Shown piece by piece: positions 47,001-56,524 of a stretch of DNA of 64,000 bases. The number at the start of each line of letters is the position of its first letter. The first letter of the stretch is position 1. The DNA is taken from NCBI GenBank assembly GCA_963573305.1, contig OY754339.1, forward strand, positions 91,419,838 to 91,483,837, written 5' to 3'. The DNA comes from Pyrrhosoma nymphula (lineage: Eukaryota > Arthropoda > Insecta > Odonata > Coenagrionidae). The position numbers and the translations under genes are program-made. The notes under the pieces are model-generated. The model was not told where the DNA came from. It did no database searches and saw nothing but the letters and a program-made list of their open reading frames with translations.

Positions 47001-47701
47001 GTGATTTTTGAGGTCTTCAGATATTCCTTTTCAAGGTTCTCTAAATGCCTTCTTGGTTGAATTAGAATTGTTTAAATTGTATCTTAATTTTTTATAAATA
47101 ATCGTACTGTTGCTTAAGCACCATTTACTGCTTTAAAGCTTGAACAAAGTTATCCCCTCCTCTCAAGCTATGAGTATTTAAGAGCTAATTACCTGACTGT
47201 CTTAAAATTTAGTTGAATACATATTACTTATGGTTACTTAGGAAGAGATTTGTAAGAAGCATTTTTCTCAACGTGATTTTTTAAATTCTGTCCATCATTA
47301 TTTAAAAAAGGGTAAATGTTGATAGGACATTAATACAAATAGCAAAAAAAATGAAATCATCACATCACGGCATGACCTTCATCAAAGCTTGGTTCGTTGA
47401 ACCACATTCTTTGCTTGCTCACATCTTGCAATAACCAGGGCTTGCAAAACTAATTCTGTGTTGAAAGATGAATTAGAAGATAATGAGGCTGGCTGAACTG
47501 AAGTCTTAGAGAGTGGTAGGGTTGTATAAAGTTGTAATATCTTTTGTTTGTGTTGGTTTTGATGTCATTTGCATTGTATTTTTTAACTTAACGTGCCCTA
47601 TAACTTTGTATGTTGTACATGATCTCTGGGCTAAAAAAAAGGTTGTAATATATTTAACATAACATATTTTAACATAATTGCAGTTATTATTATTATACAG
47701 G
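47001..47701. other. Unassigned DNA
   Basis: AT-rich with no recognised domain. The N-terminal half of the DDE_1 relic was not found here. Confidence 0.4.
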
Positions 47702-48003
47702 TCAGTCCATCCCTCCTGATTGGTTGACACCAATTCTCCTGTCGGTGACAATTTTTTTTTCTCGTTGGCACCAATTTTTCATGTTGGCCATTCCTGTATG
47801 AAAGGGTCTCTAAATACCTCTCAAGAATTATTGGGGAGGACTTCAAGAATTTCAACAGGGAGGACTCTTATCACCTCCACAACACATGGAAGAAATTCTT
47901 TCATACAAATAGGGTCAACATGAAAAATTGGAATCAACGTAAAAAAAAATATTGGTACCATAAGGAGAATTGGTGCCAACCAATAAAGAGAGACCGATTG
48001 GTC
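47702..48003. mobile_element. Foldback element with about 100-bp arms
   Basis: The left arm 47702-47803 and the right arm 47897-48003 are imperfect inverted copies: CTGATTGGTTGACACCAATT, CACCAATTTTTCATGTTGG and TGTATGAAAG at the left are answered in reverse order at the right. Short CACCAATT/AATTGGTG words repeat within each arm. No transposase is seen. Confidence 0.7.
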
Positions 48004-48392
48004 TACATAGGTTGTAAATGAACAGGCATCAGCACTTCGACCAGAAAATTCCTGCTGGAATACAGATGAAAATGTTGTCAAAAAAAAAAAAATGCAGTGA
48101 AACACTCAAGAGATGCAGTCGTTACTGTGTAAATCATTGTCATAATAATATCGTTTTTCAAACTTGCATAGTGCTGCTCATTCTCTACTGCTGAGGACTT
48201 TCTAAAATCTTCTTTGACTCTCTCCCTTTGTGTGGTAAGAGTAATTCAGCACTGCAAAGTTCTTTTGCAACTCAAGTATCGAGTGAAGTTGTGATGAAAG
48301 CTGCCAAGAGGTTGGTAGGCTGGATCTTCTGCTTACTGGAGGTCTGCAATGACACTCGTGCCATGCCATGACAATCGATATCATCACCAGGG

Positions 48393-48700
48393 TAGCTCTT
48401 GCAGTCTAGGGCAACGGCCTGTCACAATGGAAACATCGGTTTCCAATCAGTCACCGAAGTTAAGCATCATTGGGCTTGGCTCCCGTTTGGATTGCATAGC
48501 TCTTGCAGTCTAGGGCAACGGCCTGTCACAATGGAAACATCGGTTCCCAATCAGTCACCGAAGTTAAGCATCATTGGGCTCGGCTCGCGTTTGGAGGGGT
48601 GATCCTCTGATTCATCTGAATGCTGTTGGCCCTGTCTGCAAGTGGCAGACAGTAAGTGCGAAATGACCTCAGCCGTCGAAGCATGTTAAACAAAAAAAAA
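48393..48700 (+). repeat. 5S rRNA-derived SINE with a tandem 104-bp head
   Basis: The second unit reads GGCAACGGCCTGTCACAATG, ATCGGTTCCCAATCAGTCAC, CGAAGTTAAGCATCATTGGG and TTTGGAGGGGTGATCCTCTG, which follows the eukaryotic 5S rRNA order through the A box and C box. A non-5S body (CTGTCTGCAAGTGGCAGACAG) and an A-rich tail (AAACAAAAAAAAAACT) follow. A first unit (48393-48496) repeats the head with a 104-bp period and stops within the C box. It is a SINE3-type 5S-derived element, not a working 5S gene. Confidence 0.8.
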
Positions 48701-49234
48701 ACTTGCAGTCTATTATTTGATTCCTAAATAACATAAATAAAATAAACAGCTGTTCAAACAAAATATGTACAGCGGACTCTCGTCAACATGTTTTCCTCAT
48801 TTAGATGTTTATTTTCTCAGGTCCGTGTCACAGTGCATGTAAATAACTATGGTTAGTACGTTTTGGTTAACTCTTTAGCACGTTTGGCGGAGGACCAAAC
48901 CAAATTTGTCCTAGGAAAATAACTGCCTGGTAGGTTAATTAGACAGTGGATAAATCTCAAGAGGTTTACTTCTCACATTAAAAAAGTTCATTATCCCTTG
49001 CAATAATATTTTGATAGGTATAATATGGAAAAAAAAAGTGTTTATGAAGTAAGGAACACGCAATCTCAAAAATAAGAATCACCTATTCAATGCTTGATAA
49101 GGTCCCCACTAGCAGCACATTTTATTGTGATATTCGTTTGTTTTATCGCTGTCGCTTATGAAATGAAAACTGTATGTACTTTGTGATCAAGGTGTTATTT
49201 AATGAGCTAAAATGAGGGGCAGGATAACATTCCC
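48701..49234. other. Unassigned DNA
   Basis: No gene or element recognised. Confidence 0.45.
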
Positions 49235-50010
49235 CTGAAAGTTATGCAACCAACTAGTAGGTATTTGACTTTCCATGGAATTCCTACCCTGTTTTGCACG
49301 TTTTCCTGGTTACCACATTCAGAATTCCGGGTCCCTTCAAGTATGTATGTGCTAACGAGAGTCCGCTGTATAATCAATTTAGAATCTTCTTCCATCTCTT
49401 GGCATTTATTATGTGTATCTTTTCCATGGGCAGTTGCCAAATAATGTGCTATATTAAGGTCATTTTGCATGCAGAACTCCATTAACCTCTCTCCCCGATT
49501 ATTCAGTTTTCCCAAACCATACTTGCCTACTTTCTACCTTCTTAGCCTTCCTCCACAACTGCATTTCAATCTCCAAGAATTATCAAGTTTTCATCCCCTT
49601 TCACTTTCATTAACACTTCTTCTATTCTGTTGCACATGTCTTCTACTTCCTCATCCTCACAATCTGATGTGGACAAGTATAAATTACACCACACAGTGTC
49701 CTCAGGTTTTGTTTCTAATCAGAAAATTATTATCCTTTCATTGTATTGAAGATAGCTTTTTTCTTGCACACTGCCACTTTTCCTCAGCACTATTCAAACA
49801 CCTGAATTTCCATTCCTAGATCCAGAGTCGATAATCCAGTGGCTGCCACTCCAGAAGTCCCCTTCTTTTGGCCATTTTATCTCACTGACACATAAAACAT
49901 CCAGGCTCATTCTTTTCATTTCAATTTTCAAGTTTTCAAGTCGTCCAAAGCCTTGAAACAATTTTATATTCCAGATATTAATACTAAAATGCTGTTTATC
50001 TTTCTTGACT
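49235..50010 (-). pseudogene. Non-LTR endonuclease (CFDP2-like) relic
   Basis: Minus-strand translation gives NIKLFQGFGRLENLKIEM, MSLDVLCVSEIKWPKEGDFW, GSRNGNSGV, RKSGSVQEKSYLQYNERI, then CNLYLSTSDCEDEEVEDM, CNRIEEVLMKVKGDENL, IILGD-stop-NAVVEEG and GKLNNRGERLMEFCMQNDL. This follows the AP-endonuclease domain of elements whose host annotations are called craniofacial development protein 2-like, including the catalytic GDWNAV site with W changed to a stop. Several further stops are present. The RT half is not adjacent. The relics at 20090, 26850 and 39050 could belong to the same class. Confidence 0.8.
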
Positions 50011-51067
50011 GATGTACTCTCTGTAGTCCCATCCTGAGACAGGGGCGGCTCCAGACCAAAGGTCCGGGGCGGCCACCAGCGGCTCTTGGGATATGAAATA
50101 CCCCCCAGAAAAATTCATTCGTGGGTCTCGTCCCAGAAAATCGTAACAAACTATGTATGTGCAAAATGGTTTTTGGGGGGGCAATTGCCCCTACTGCCCC
50201 CTTGGGGCCGCAAATGTCCTGAGATCCATATGGGGGACTACCATGTAAACCCATAATGGTTGTGATACACATCAGCAGGGCTTAACTACTGCACTGATGC
50301 TGGTCTTGTATATGTGCTACTGATGCATGCCTGACACTGCTGAATTTCCAGTTTTTCTACATCAAATCCACTGATTGTCAACTTGTGCTGCTGTAGTGCT
50401 CCTGCAGCTCTTCGACAATGCTCTGGAGATCGCGCTGGGCATTCAGAAATTCAGCTAAAAAAATCAAGGGTTCAAAGAATCCAGTTTGCAAATTCTGCTG
50501 GATTCCAACCTGGATCCCGGGTCTCGATAATGCATGCGGACTCACATTATCCTCATTCATCAATAGTACCCATGATAGCAAAAAACGCAATCAAAATTCT
50601 TAAAAAATTTTTAGCTGCTTTGAATCACAGGTTTTAATTTAATTTACTTGTGTGTTCTTTGGACAGTAACAGTGAGCCTTTCTAAAGTGGTTTGCATTCT
50701 GGATAACAATAATGAAAAAAGAACCCTAATCCCACTCCTGGATTTTTATGACTCAATTCTGGCCTGAAGCAAAGCTGGATTTTTCAGATATTACTTTGTT
50801 AGCCCAGTTGAATTCCTGTTTCCTTTCAAAGGGACCTTGATGGAAATAAGTAATCATGTAGGCAATGTCTCTCTAATTATGTTTTCCATTAACACTGTCC
50901 ACTTTGCTAGAGGGCAGTTCTGAGTAAATATGTAGTATGTTAGTTACCAGGTGAGGATTACCATGAGGGTCTTCCTTAATTCTTCTAAACCATGGTCATT
51001 GTAAAGACCAAGTATGAACAGCAGGCACTCATGGGAATTATATTAGCTCATATAGGCATCCCAAGAG
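50011..51067. other. Unassigned DNA
   Basis: 50040-50280 is a locally GC-rich block (GGGGCGGCTCCAGACC, then GGGGCAATTGCCCC) that looks like part of a dispersed repeat, but I see no second copy in this window. Otherwise nothing is recognised. Confidence 0.35.
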
Positions 51068-51268
51068 TTCTGTTCTGGGCAATGGCCTGCCACAATAGAA
51101 ACACTGTTTCCCTATTAGTCACTGAAGGTAAGAATCTTTGGGCTTGGCTCGAATTTGGAGGGGTGATCCTCCAATTCGTCCGAGTGCTGTTGACCAGGTC
51201 TGCACGTGGCAGAAAATATGAGCAAAGTTACCTTAGCCATCAAAGCACATCAAACAAAAACACAACTA
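51068..51268 (+). repeat. 5S rRNA-derived SINE, second copy
   Basis: It is colinear with 48497-48700 but more diverged: GGGCAATGGCCTGCCACAAT, CACTGAAGGTAAGAATCTTT, TTTGGAGGGGTGATCCTCC, GTGCTGTTGACC, CACGTGGCAG and a CATCAAACAAAAACAC tail. Confidence 0.75.
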
Positions 51269-52111
51269 ATACGAGTTCTGTTCTATACCACGCAGCTATA
51301 TACTTTGAGAGCCACTTGAATGATGAACCATTAATTTCCATTCATAATCATTAATGAACCATTCTTATCAATCACTCATTATAAATGTTACAATAACAAT
51401 AATTTCACCTCTTGGTAATATTATATTTTTGCACTTATTTCATGGTGTTAACCCATGGCACCGGTGTTTCACTTTGGAAAAAGCTTCCCCCTTAATTCCC
51501 TTTGTTCACTTTTATCAATAAATTGCTCTTTCAATACTCTAGAAGCCAAAGTGTGAAGATTGGTATACTTATAATTATATTTTTCCAGAAATTCTGAACA
51601 CCGGGATAAACACCCTGAAACCGATACTGTCTCAGCCAAACTGGGAATATGCCAACTTACCTACACATATAAAATTCATCTGCTTAACCCATTCTGAAAA
51701 TCATCTGCATGTGCTAACTTTCATGTTCTTGAATAACATTCTGAGCACAAATTTCACGAAAATATAAAGATAATTTCAAACTCATAACTCTCTGCCCATT
51801 TCGTTTCTAAAGATTTAAATATGTACTTGCTACTAAGGAAAATTATCACAATAGACAGTCATGGAATACTTAATAAGATAAAATATAATGTTACTACCTA
51901 CATGCATATTATTCCTACATGCATGTAGCCATGGAATGTTGATGGAATATTCACGGAACCATTTGCAACCCCAGGGAGAACAGGTAAGATGGGTGACTCT
52001 GAAAATTACTGTAGTAATTTTCAAAAATTACCATGGTATTTTTTGTAATTTACCACACCCTTGAAATTTACCTTAATTTTTTGTAATTGCCAAGATAATT
52101 CACCTATATAG
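51269..52111. other. Unassigned AT-rich DNA
   Basis: AATTACC/GGTAATT-type words recur at about 52000-52090. Earlier exons of the downstream DUF4806 relic were sought here and not found. Confidence 0.4.
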
Positions 52112-53371
52112 AAGAAGCCGAGAAATGTAAATAGTGAGGATAGTGGTGAGGACCTCCCTAGTTCTCCGAGGAATCAGATGCATGTGCCTGATTTTCCAGT
52201 GGAAGGTGCAGTAATTGCAGAACTGGAGCCTAGGTCTCAAAGTGAAGGGACTTCAGGAGAGAACAATGGTATTTCTTTCATTATTACTTCACTTTGAATA
52301 ATTATTTTGCACTTGGGGAGTCATTTATTTCTTTTCCTTTTTTAAAGTTACTCTGAGAGAAGTGCTCAAGGAGATTCATGCCCTCAAATATGAGGTGAAG
52401 TCCCTGAGGGGCATCGTGAAGCATGAACAGTGCAAGTGCACTAGTAAAAAAGAGGCAGACCATCTGCCTGAAGAAGTAAATTTTTCAGTGATTTTATCAG
52501 TTTGTGATGAAGATGCTCTGCAGAAGTTATGCAGAGAGTTGGGCAAAGAAACCTGCAGGGAATATCTGGTAAGAGGGGCAAAATTTCCATTCACTAACTA
52601 AATGTCTAATTTGATTATTTATCTTATGTTTATTCATTTTAAATGTTTTCCCAGGTGAAGGTGTTGTCATTAGTTGATGGGATGACAGAAGTCCACATGA
52701 TAAGAAATATTATGTGAAAATTGTTCACAAATGGCTTGTGTAAAGCATACAATTGCTGTGGGCAGAAGGGGAAAAAAATTATCGTCTCTTCCAGTGTACG
52801 GCTGCATTGAAAGAAAGTTGTCTAGTTATTGTAGTGGAAATTTTAGAACTTGGTTGGCTGGTTTCTGTTCCCACTTCGTCGTTACATACATGTTTTGAGT
52901 AGTTTACTAGATTATCTTGTTTTGCATATTCATTAGTATTCACTCAAACAGTATTATAGAAGCTCATTGCTCACAATATTCAGTGAAAAAAATTAATATG
53001 GGCTCTACATCTGGCCTCATTTGCTAATTTGTCACTATTTTGCACTTAACGACCTACAGAAGTAGTGGAATAACTCAAAGGCTACTTTGGAAGGTCATGA
53101 AATAGTTAAATAATCTAATCAGCAAAGGAAATTGATAGTTAAATTACTTTTTAAATTAAATTTAGCTGATTAGCTTAAAGGAAGAGTTACTCCAATAATT
53201 TATTATTCTTGTATTCTTTCAATAGGAGCAGTGAGGAAATGTTTCCCGGTGGTGCAAGATGGAAATCTTCGCCACCTCATTGGGCGCTGCCTGACTGGTG
53301 CAAGTGACCGAGAGGGAGGGAGAAAAGAAAGAAATTTAGTGATTGCTAATGTTACTGAGGAAGAAAGATAA
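52112..53371 (+). pseudogene. DUF4806-domain gene relic, four exons visible
   Basis: Four exon-like blocks join in one frame. 52112-52268 gives KKPRNVNSEDSGEDLPSSP and FPVEGAVIAELEPRSQSEG. 52348-52568 gives TLREVLKEIHALKYEVKSL and DEDALQKLCRELGKETCREY. 52655-52816 gives VKVLSLVDGMTEVHMIRNIM, a TGA stop, KLFTNGLCKAYNCCGQKGKK, then a one-base deletion in an A run before RLFQCTAALKE. 53226-53371 gives RAVRKCFPVVQDGNLRHLI and a TAA. Boundaries have matching AG/GT sites (donors at 52269, 52569, 52817; acceptors ending 52111, 52347, 52654, 53225). The order fits the DUF4806 domain, which is expanded in many arthropods. The stop and frameshift indicate a pseudogene. The N-terminal exons are missing. 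Confidence 0.75.
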
Positions 53372-53516
53372 TTTGTACCATTTTAAAAATTTGTAATCAC
53401 TGACACTAAAAAGTTATCAGTAAAATTATTTGTCTTAAAGGTAAACGATTTTCCTTTATATAATTGACTGTCTCTGGCGTGACTTCATGGATCCTATTAA
53501 TTGTGTAAATGACAGG

Positions 53517-53660
53517 ATTGACTTTGTAGTTCCACATAAAAAAGTTATTATTATTGAAACGACCCGGGTTTCAAAGTACAACTTCATCATCATGATGAAG
53601 TTGTATTTCCCGGGTCGTTTCAATCAAATTTTTATGTGGAACTACGAAGTCAATCCACTA
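53517..53660. repeat. Palindrome with CCCGGGTCG arms
   Basis: The left arm 53517-53590 and right arm 53594-53660 are imperfect inverted copies (GACTTTGTAGTTCCACAT, GAAACGACCCGGGT, ACAACTTCATCAT). On the minus strand it carries ATGATGAT, GAAGT, TGT, ACTTT, GAAAC, the same order as the ribozyme-like motifs with the first core base changed to A. The CCCGGGTCG segment is shared with the palindrome at 55615-55863. Confidence 0.7.
53568..53593 (-). ncRNA. Hammerhead-like motif with one core change
   Basis: Minus strand: ATGATGA (expected CTGATGA), T, GAAGT, TGT, ACTTT, GAAAC. Stem II has 5 pairs, one of them G-U. Stem I is not evident. Confidence 0.3.
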
Positions 53661-54064
53661 ATTTACACGGTTTTCCTTTAAATTGATTCAACTTAAACTT
53701 AAAGTCCCCTTTTAATGCTTAAGTGGACATATAGTAATTCAGATTCTGATATGCCTGTGTCTCTGATTAATGTTTTGGTTTGGCAGAAATGAAGAACTAT
53801 TTCAAACCACTTCCCTCTTATGTATCCCTTTACCAGCATGTACACTTGGTTAACTTTTATCCAGGTCATTCAATTCTCTCTGAATTATGTTCTCAATAGT
53901 ACATATTACAATAATTAATTAAGCCTAATTCTGTATATTTTGTCATTATCCTAGTCTTCATTGGTGCACTGAATTCAATCTCGTGTTTTAGAATAATTTC
54001 AGAAAATATATTTGAGTTTGTTGGCATGTTGATTTAACATAATTTTCATAAGCTGCACTTAGGT

Positions 54065-54345
54065 TGATTTTATGTCGGACCTATGTCAGCTTGATGTTGG
54101 GCCTATGTCGGCTTGATATCGGGCCTATGTCGGGCCTGTATAGGCTTGTTGGCCTGATGTCGGCTTGATGCTGAGCCAAAGTCGGCTTGATGTCGGGCCT
54201 ATGTTGGCTTGATGCCGGGCCAGTGTTAGTTTGATGTCGGTTTGATGTCGGGCCTACGTCGGATGGTAATGTTGGCTGTAGCCCGGCTATATGTTATCAT
54301 TACGATGTTGGGCCAACTTACAGCCAACATTGAAATGCTACCTGG
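54065..54345 (+). repeat. Degenerate 22-bp tandem repeat plus inverted end
   Basis: About eight units resembling CGGCTTGATGTCGGGCCTATGT run from 54070 to 54260. Adjacent AATGTTGGCTGTA (54268) and TACAGCCAACATT (near 54320) form a short inverted repeat. This may be the internal array and one end of a non-autonomous element. Confidence 0.7.
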
Positions 54346-54702
54346 GATGTTTGAGATAATTTTTCACACGAATAAATTCCTAGCATATTCTTTTAAGCCA
54401 AGTCCATACACATTCCCTAGTATGTGTTTGATTATTAATTGAGGCATGTCCCACTCATTTTTGGAATATTATACTTCAATTATAACATTTTAGAGTGCCA
54501 TACATTTGCTTTTAAATGCTTAAAACTAAAAAATACTGGAACATTGGGGTAATTTTAAAAAATTATCGTTGTATACCTCGGTAATTAACCTCAGATGAAA
54601 ATTATAATTATCCCTTCCCTAAGAACCAGGTAGTAGGGGGGGCCGGAGGGGGGGGGGTGCAATGCTAGGCAATTGATTCATTAACAAAATCTATTCCTAA
54701 AG

Positions 54703-54811
54703 GTGATTAGTGGGAGGATTGAAAGGGTTAAACTGAGTGCAACTAGTGATCATAAAGTGGGGACATGTGCCACTCCGTTTCAGCCCAAAGAATGTGAACT
54801 CAGTTTGCAGG
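54703..54811 (+). CDS. Candidate exon of unknown gene
   Basis: An open stretch follows an acceptor-like ATTCCTAAAG and ends at a strong donor-like CAGGGTGAGT. The translation is VISGRIERVKLSATSDHKVG and TCATPFQPKECELSLQ. No family is recognised and no partner exon was found. It could belong to the neighbouring DUF4806 relic's original gene, to a transposon, or be chance. Confidence 0.2.
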
Positions 54812-55614
54812 GTGAGTATTGTATTTTCATTCCATTCCTGTGCTCTCCACTTTCATTTCAAAGATTTAATTTTAACCAGATTGTGAAATAACACAATATA
54901 CCTGATATATTACAAAACACCGAAATGTAGAATGAATATAAGTCCACAAAATTAGTAAAAAGATTAAAATGCAATATTAACCCTTTAACTGCGCAAATAA
55001 TCTGAACTATAGCTCTCCCCAAACGCAAACTTTTTTTCTAAATGTTTGCGTAATTTTAAAATTTGTCACTTTTTATTTAAAGGAAAATTATTTTTAAAAT
55101 TTAAAATGAGTAATTATCGTCTGATTTTACTGTTGAATATGAATTGTTGAACTTCTATTTTACTAAAATCATAAACCATACTTCAAATCGCCAATAGACA
55201 ATGGGAGCAGTTTAAGGGTTAAAGGTCTAGGTTTCTGATGCTTGCCTTAGTTGACATAGTATTAAAGATGCAACTTCCTCCATGGTATCTCTGGCTTCAT
55301 GAGCATATGGATCCATCAGGGATATTCTCCGCAGAGGGACCCCAGATGCTCTAGAATCAAAAATGAAGAAATTTCTTATCACTATCAATTAGGGCTACCA
55401 ACCTTAATCATTTTCCTAGACATGTCCTCATTTCTAATCAGTATTTGATGTTTTATAGGAGTTATTTACACTTGGACAGAATTTTGGCAAATAAATTTCG
55501 AAACCTCTGTACCATAGATTTAAATCTCGTGAACCCACAGTTGGGTACACGCAACCAACATTACAATATAAGACACTGTCTCCGGCGTTACTTTGTGGAA
55601 CTCCTTCATTTTTT
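54812..55614. other. Unassigned DNA
   Basis: On the minus strand about 55255-55350 an acceptor-like TTCTAG precedes a short open stretch (ASGVPLRRISLMDPYAHEAR). It is too short to call. Confidence 0.3.
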
Positions 55615-55863
55615 AATAGTAATAAACACTTGGTTGTTATTCCACACTTTATTGGAAACAAAACGACCCGGGTTTCAGCATGTCCGTTAACAGTTCTCCC
55701 CACCCTCCTCCCCTGTTTTCAAATCCCCCCCCTCCACCCACGGATACCTATATAAGTGTAAGCCACCCAACTGTTTGTACCTGATGATGGCATGACATGC
55801 TGAAACCCGGGTCGTTTTGTTTCCAATAAAGTGTGGAATAACAACCAAGTGTTTATTACTATT
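55615..55863. repeat. Palindrome with identical 70-bp arms
   Basis: The arms 55615-55684 and 55794-55863 are exact reverse complements by eye, and contain GACCCGGGTTTCAGCATGTC and AATAAAGTGTGGAATAACAA. The 109-bp centre has a C-rich segment and TATATAAG at about 55750, roughly 30 bp upstream of the ribozyme-like core. The right side ends in an A run. Identity of the arms suggests a recent origin or gene conversion. Confidence 0.85.
55781..55812 (+). ncRNA. Hammerhead-ribozyme-like motif with intact core
   Basis: CTGATGA (55781-55787), T, GGCAT (55789-55793), GAC, ATGCT (55797-55801), GAAAC (55802-55806), CCGGGTC. Stem II has 5 pairs including one G-U. ACCCGGGT could serve as a self-complementary stem III, ending in a UC cleavage dinucleotide. 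Stem I is weak (2 bp visible). A dimer through the palindromic stem III is conceivable, as proposed for minimal hammerheads in general. Confidence 0.45.
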
Positions 55864-55875
55864 AAAAAAAAAAAA

Positions 55876-56524
55876 AACATTACAATGTTATAGAAATGTG
55901 TCTCCCATCAAACAGTTTTCAGTGCTAAGCCTGTGAGTCATTATACAGAGTAACTATTGCCACTTTAGCATTTTTTTAACATAAAACATTCACAAACATC
56001 AGTATTGGTGGTGTAGCGACAAGTGAAACATCTTAGTGTTCTGCACCAACTGACGATGGACGACTTTTTTGTATAAGTTTTACTCTAAATTACACTAATA
56101 ATAATTAATTTTACTTCTTTGTATTTTTTGGTTAGCAAAAGATTGTTATTGACAGCAAAAGAAGTTATACGTATTTTTATTAATAAATTAGAATGATAGA
56201 TGACCATTCTACTAAAGGTTACATATACATACACAACCATGGGTGGTATGGATGCCATAAGCACAATGCATTTTTTTCCTTTCCAAGGTTAGCAGTAATT
56301 TTATGTTATTACACAATGGATATCCTGCTTTAGCATTGCTAAATTGTTATTTCAGCTACGTAATTTTCTTGGACTTCTGAAATATCCTTGCGTTTGACAT
56401 TATTCATAAATCTTTTGTTCTGATAGTAAAATTTACTGAAATTCCACTGCTTTAATTCTGATATTCATTCATAATTTTGTAAAATGAATCAGGATGAGAA
56501 ATTATTGTTTTTTTTTCATTCTTA
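55876..56524. other. Unassigned AT-rich DNA
   Basis: No domain is seen. It may contain the 5' flank of the piggyBac relic that follows. Confidence 0.4.

Noticed and set aside
48497..48620. Functional 5S rRNA gene
   Set aside because: Many deviations from 5S, a head duplicated in tandem, a non-5S body and an A-rich tail point to a 5S-derived SINE.
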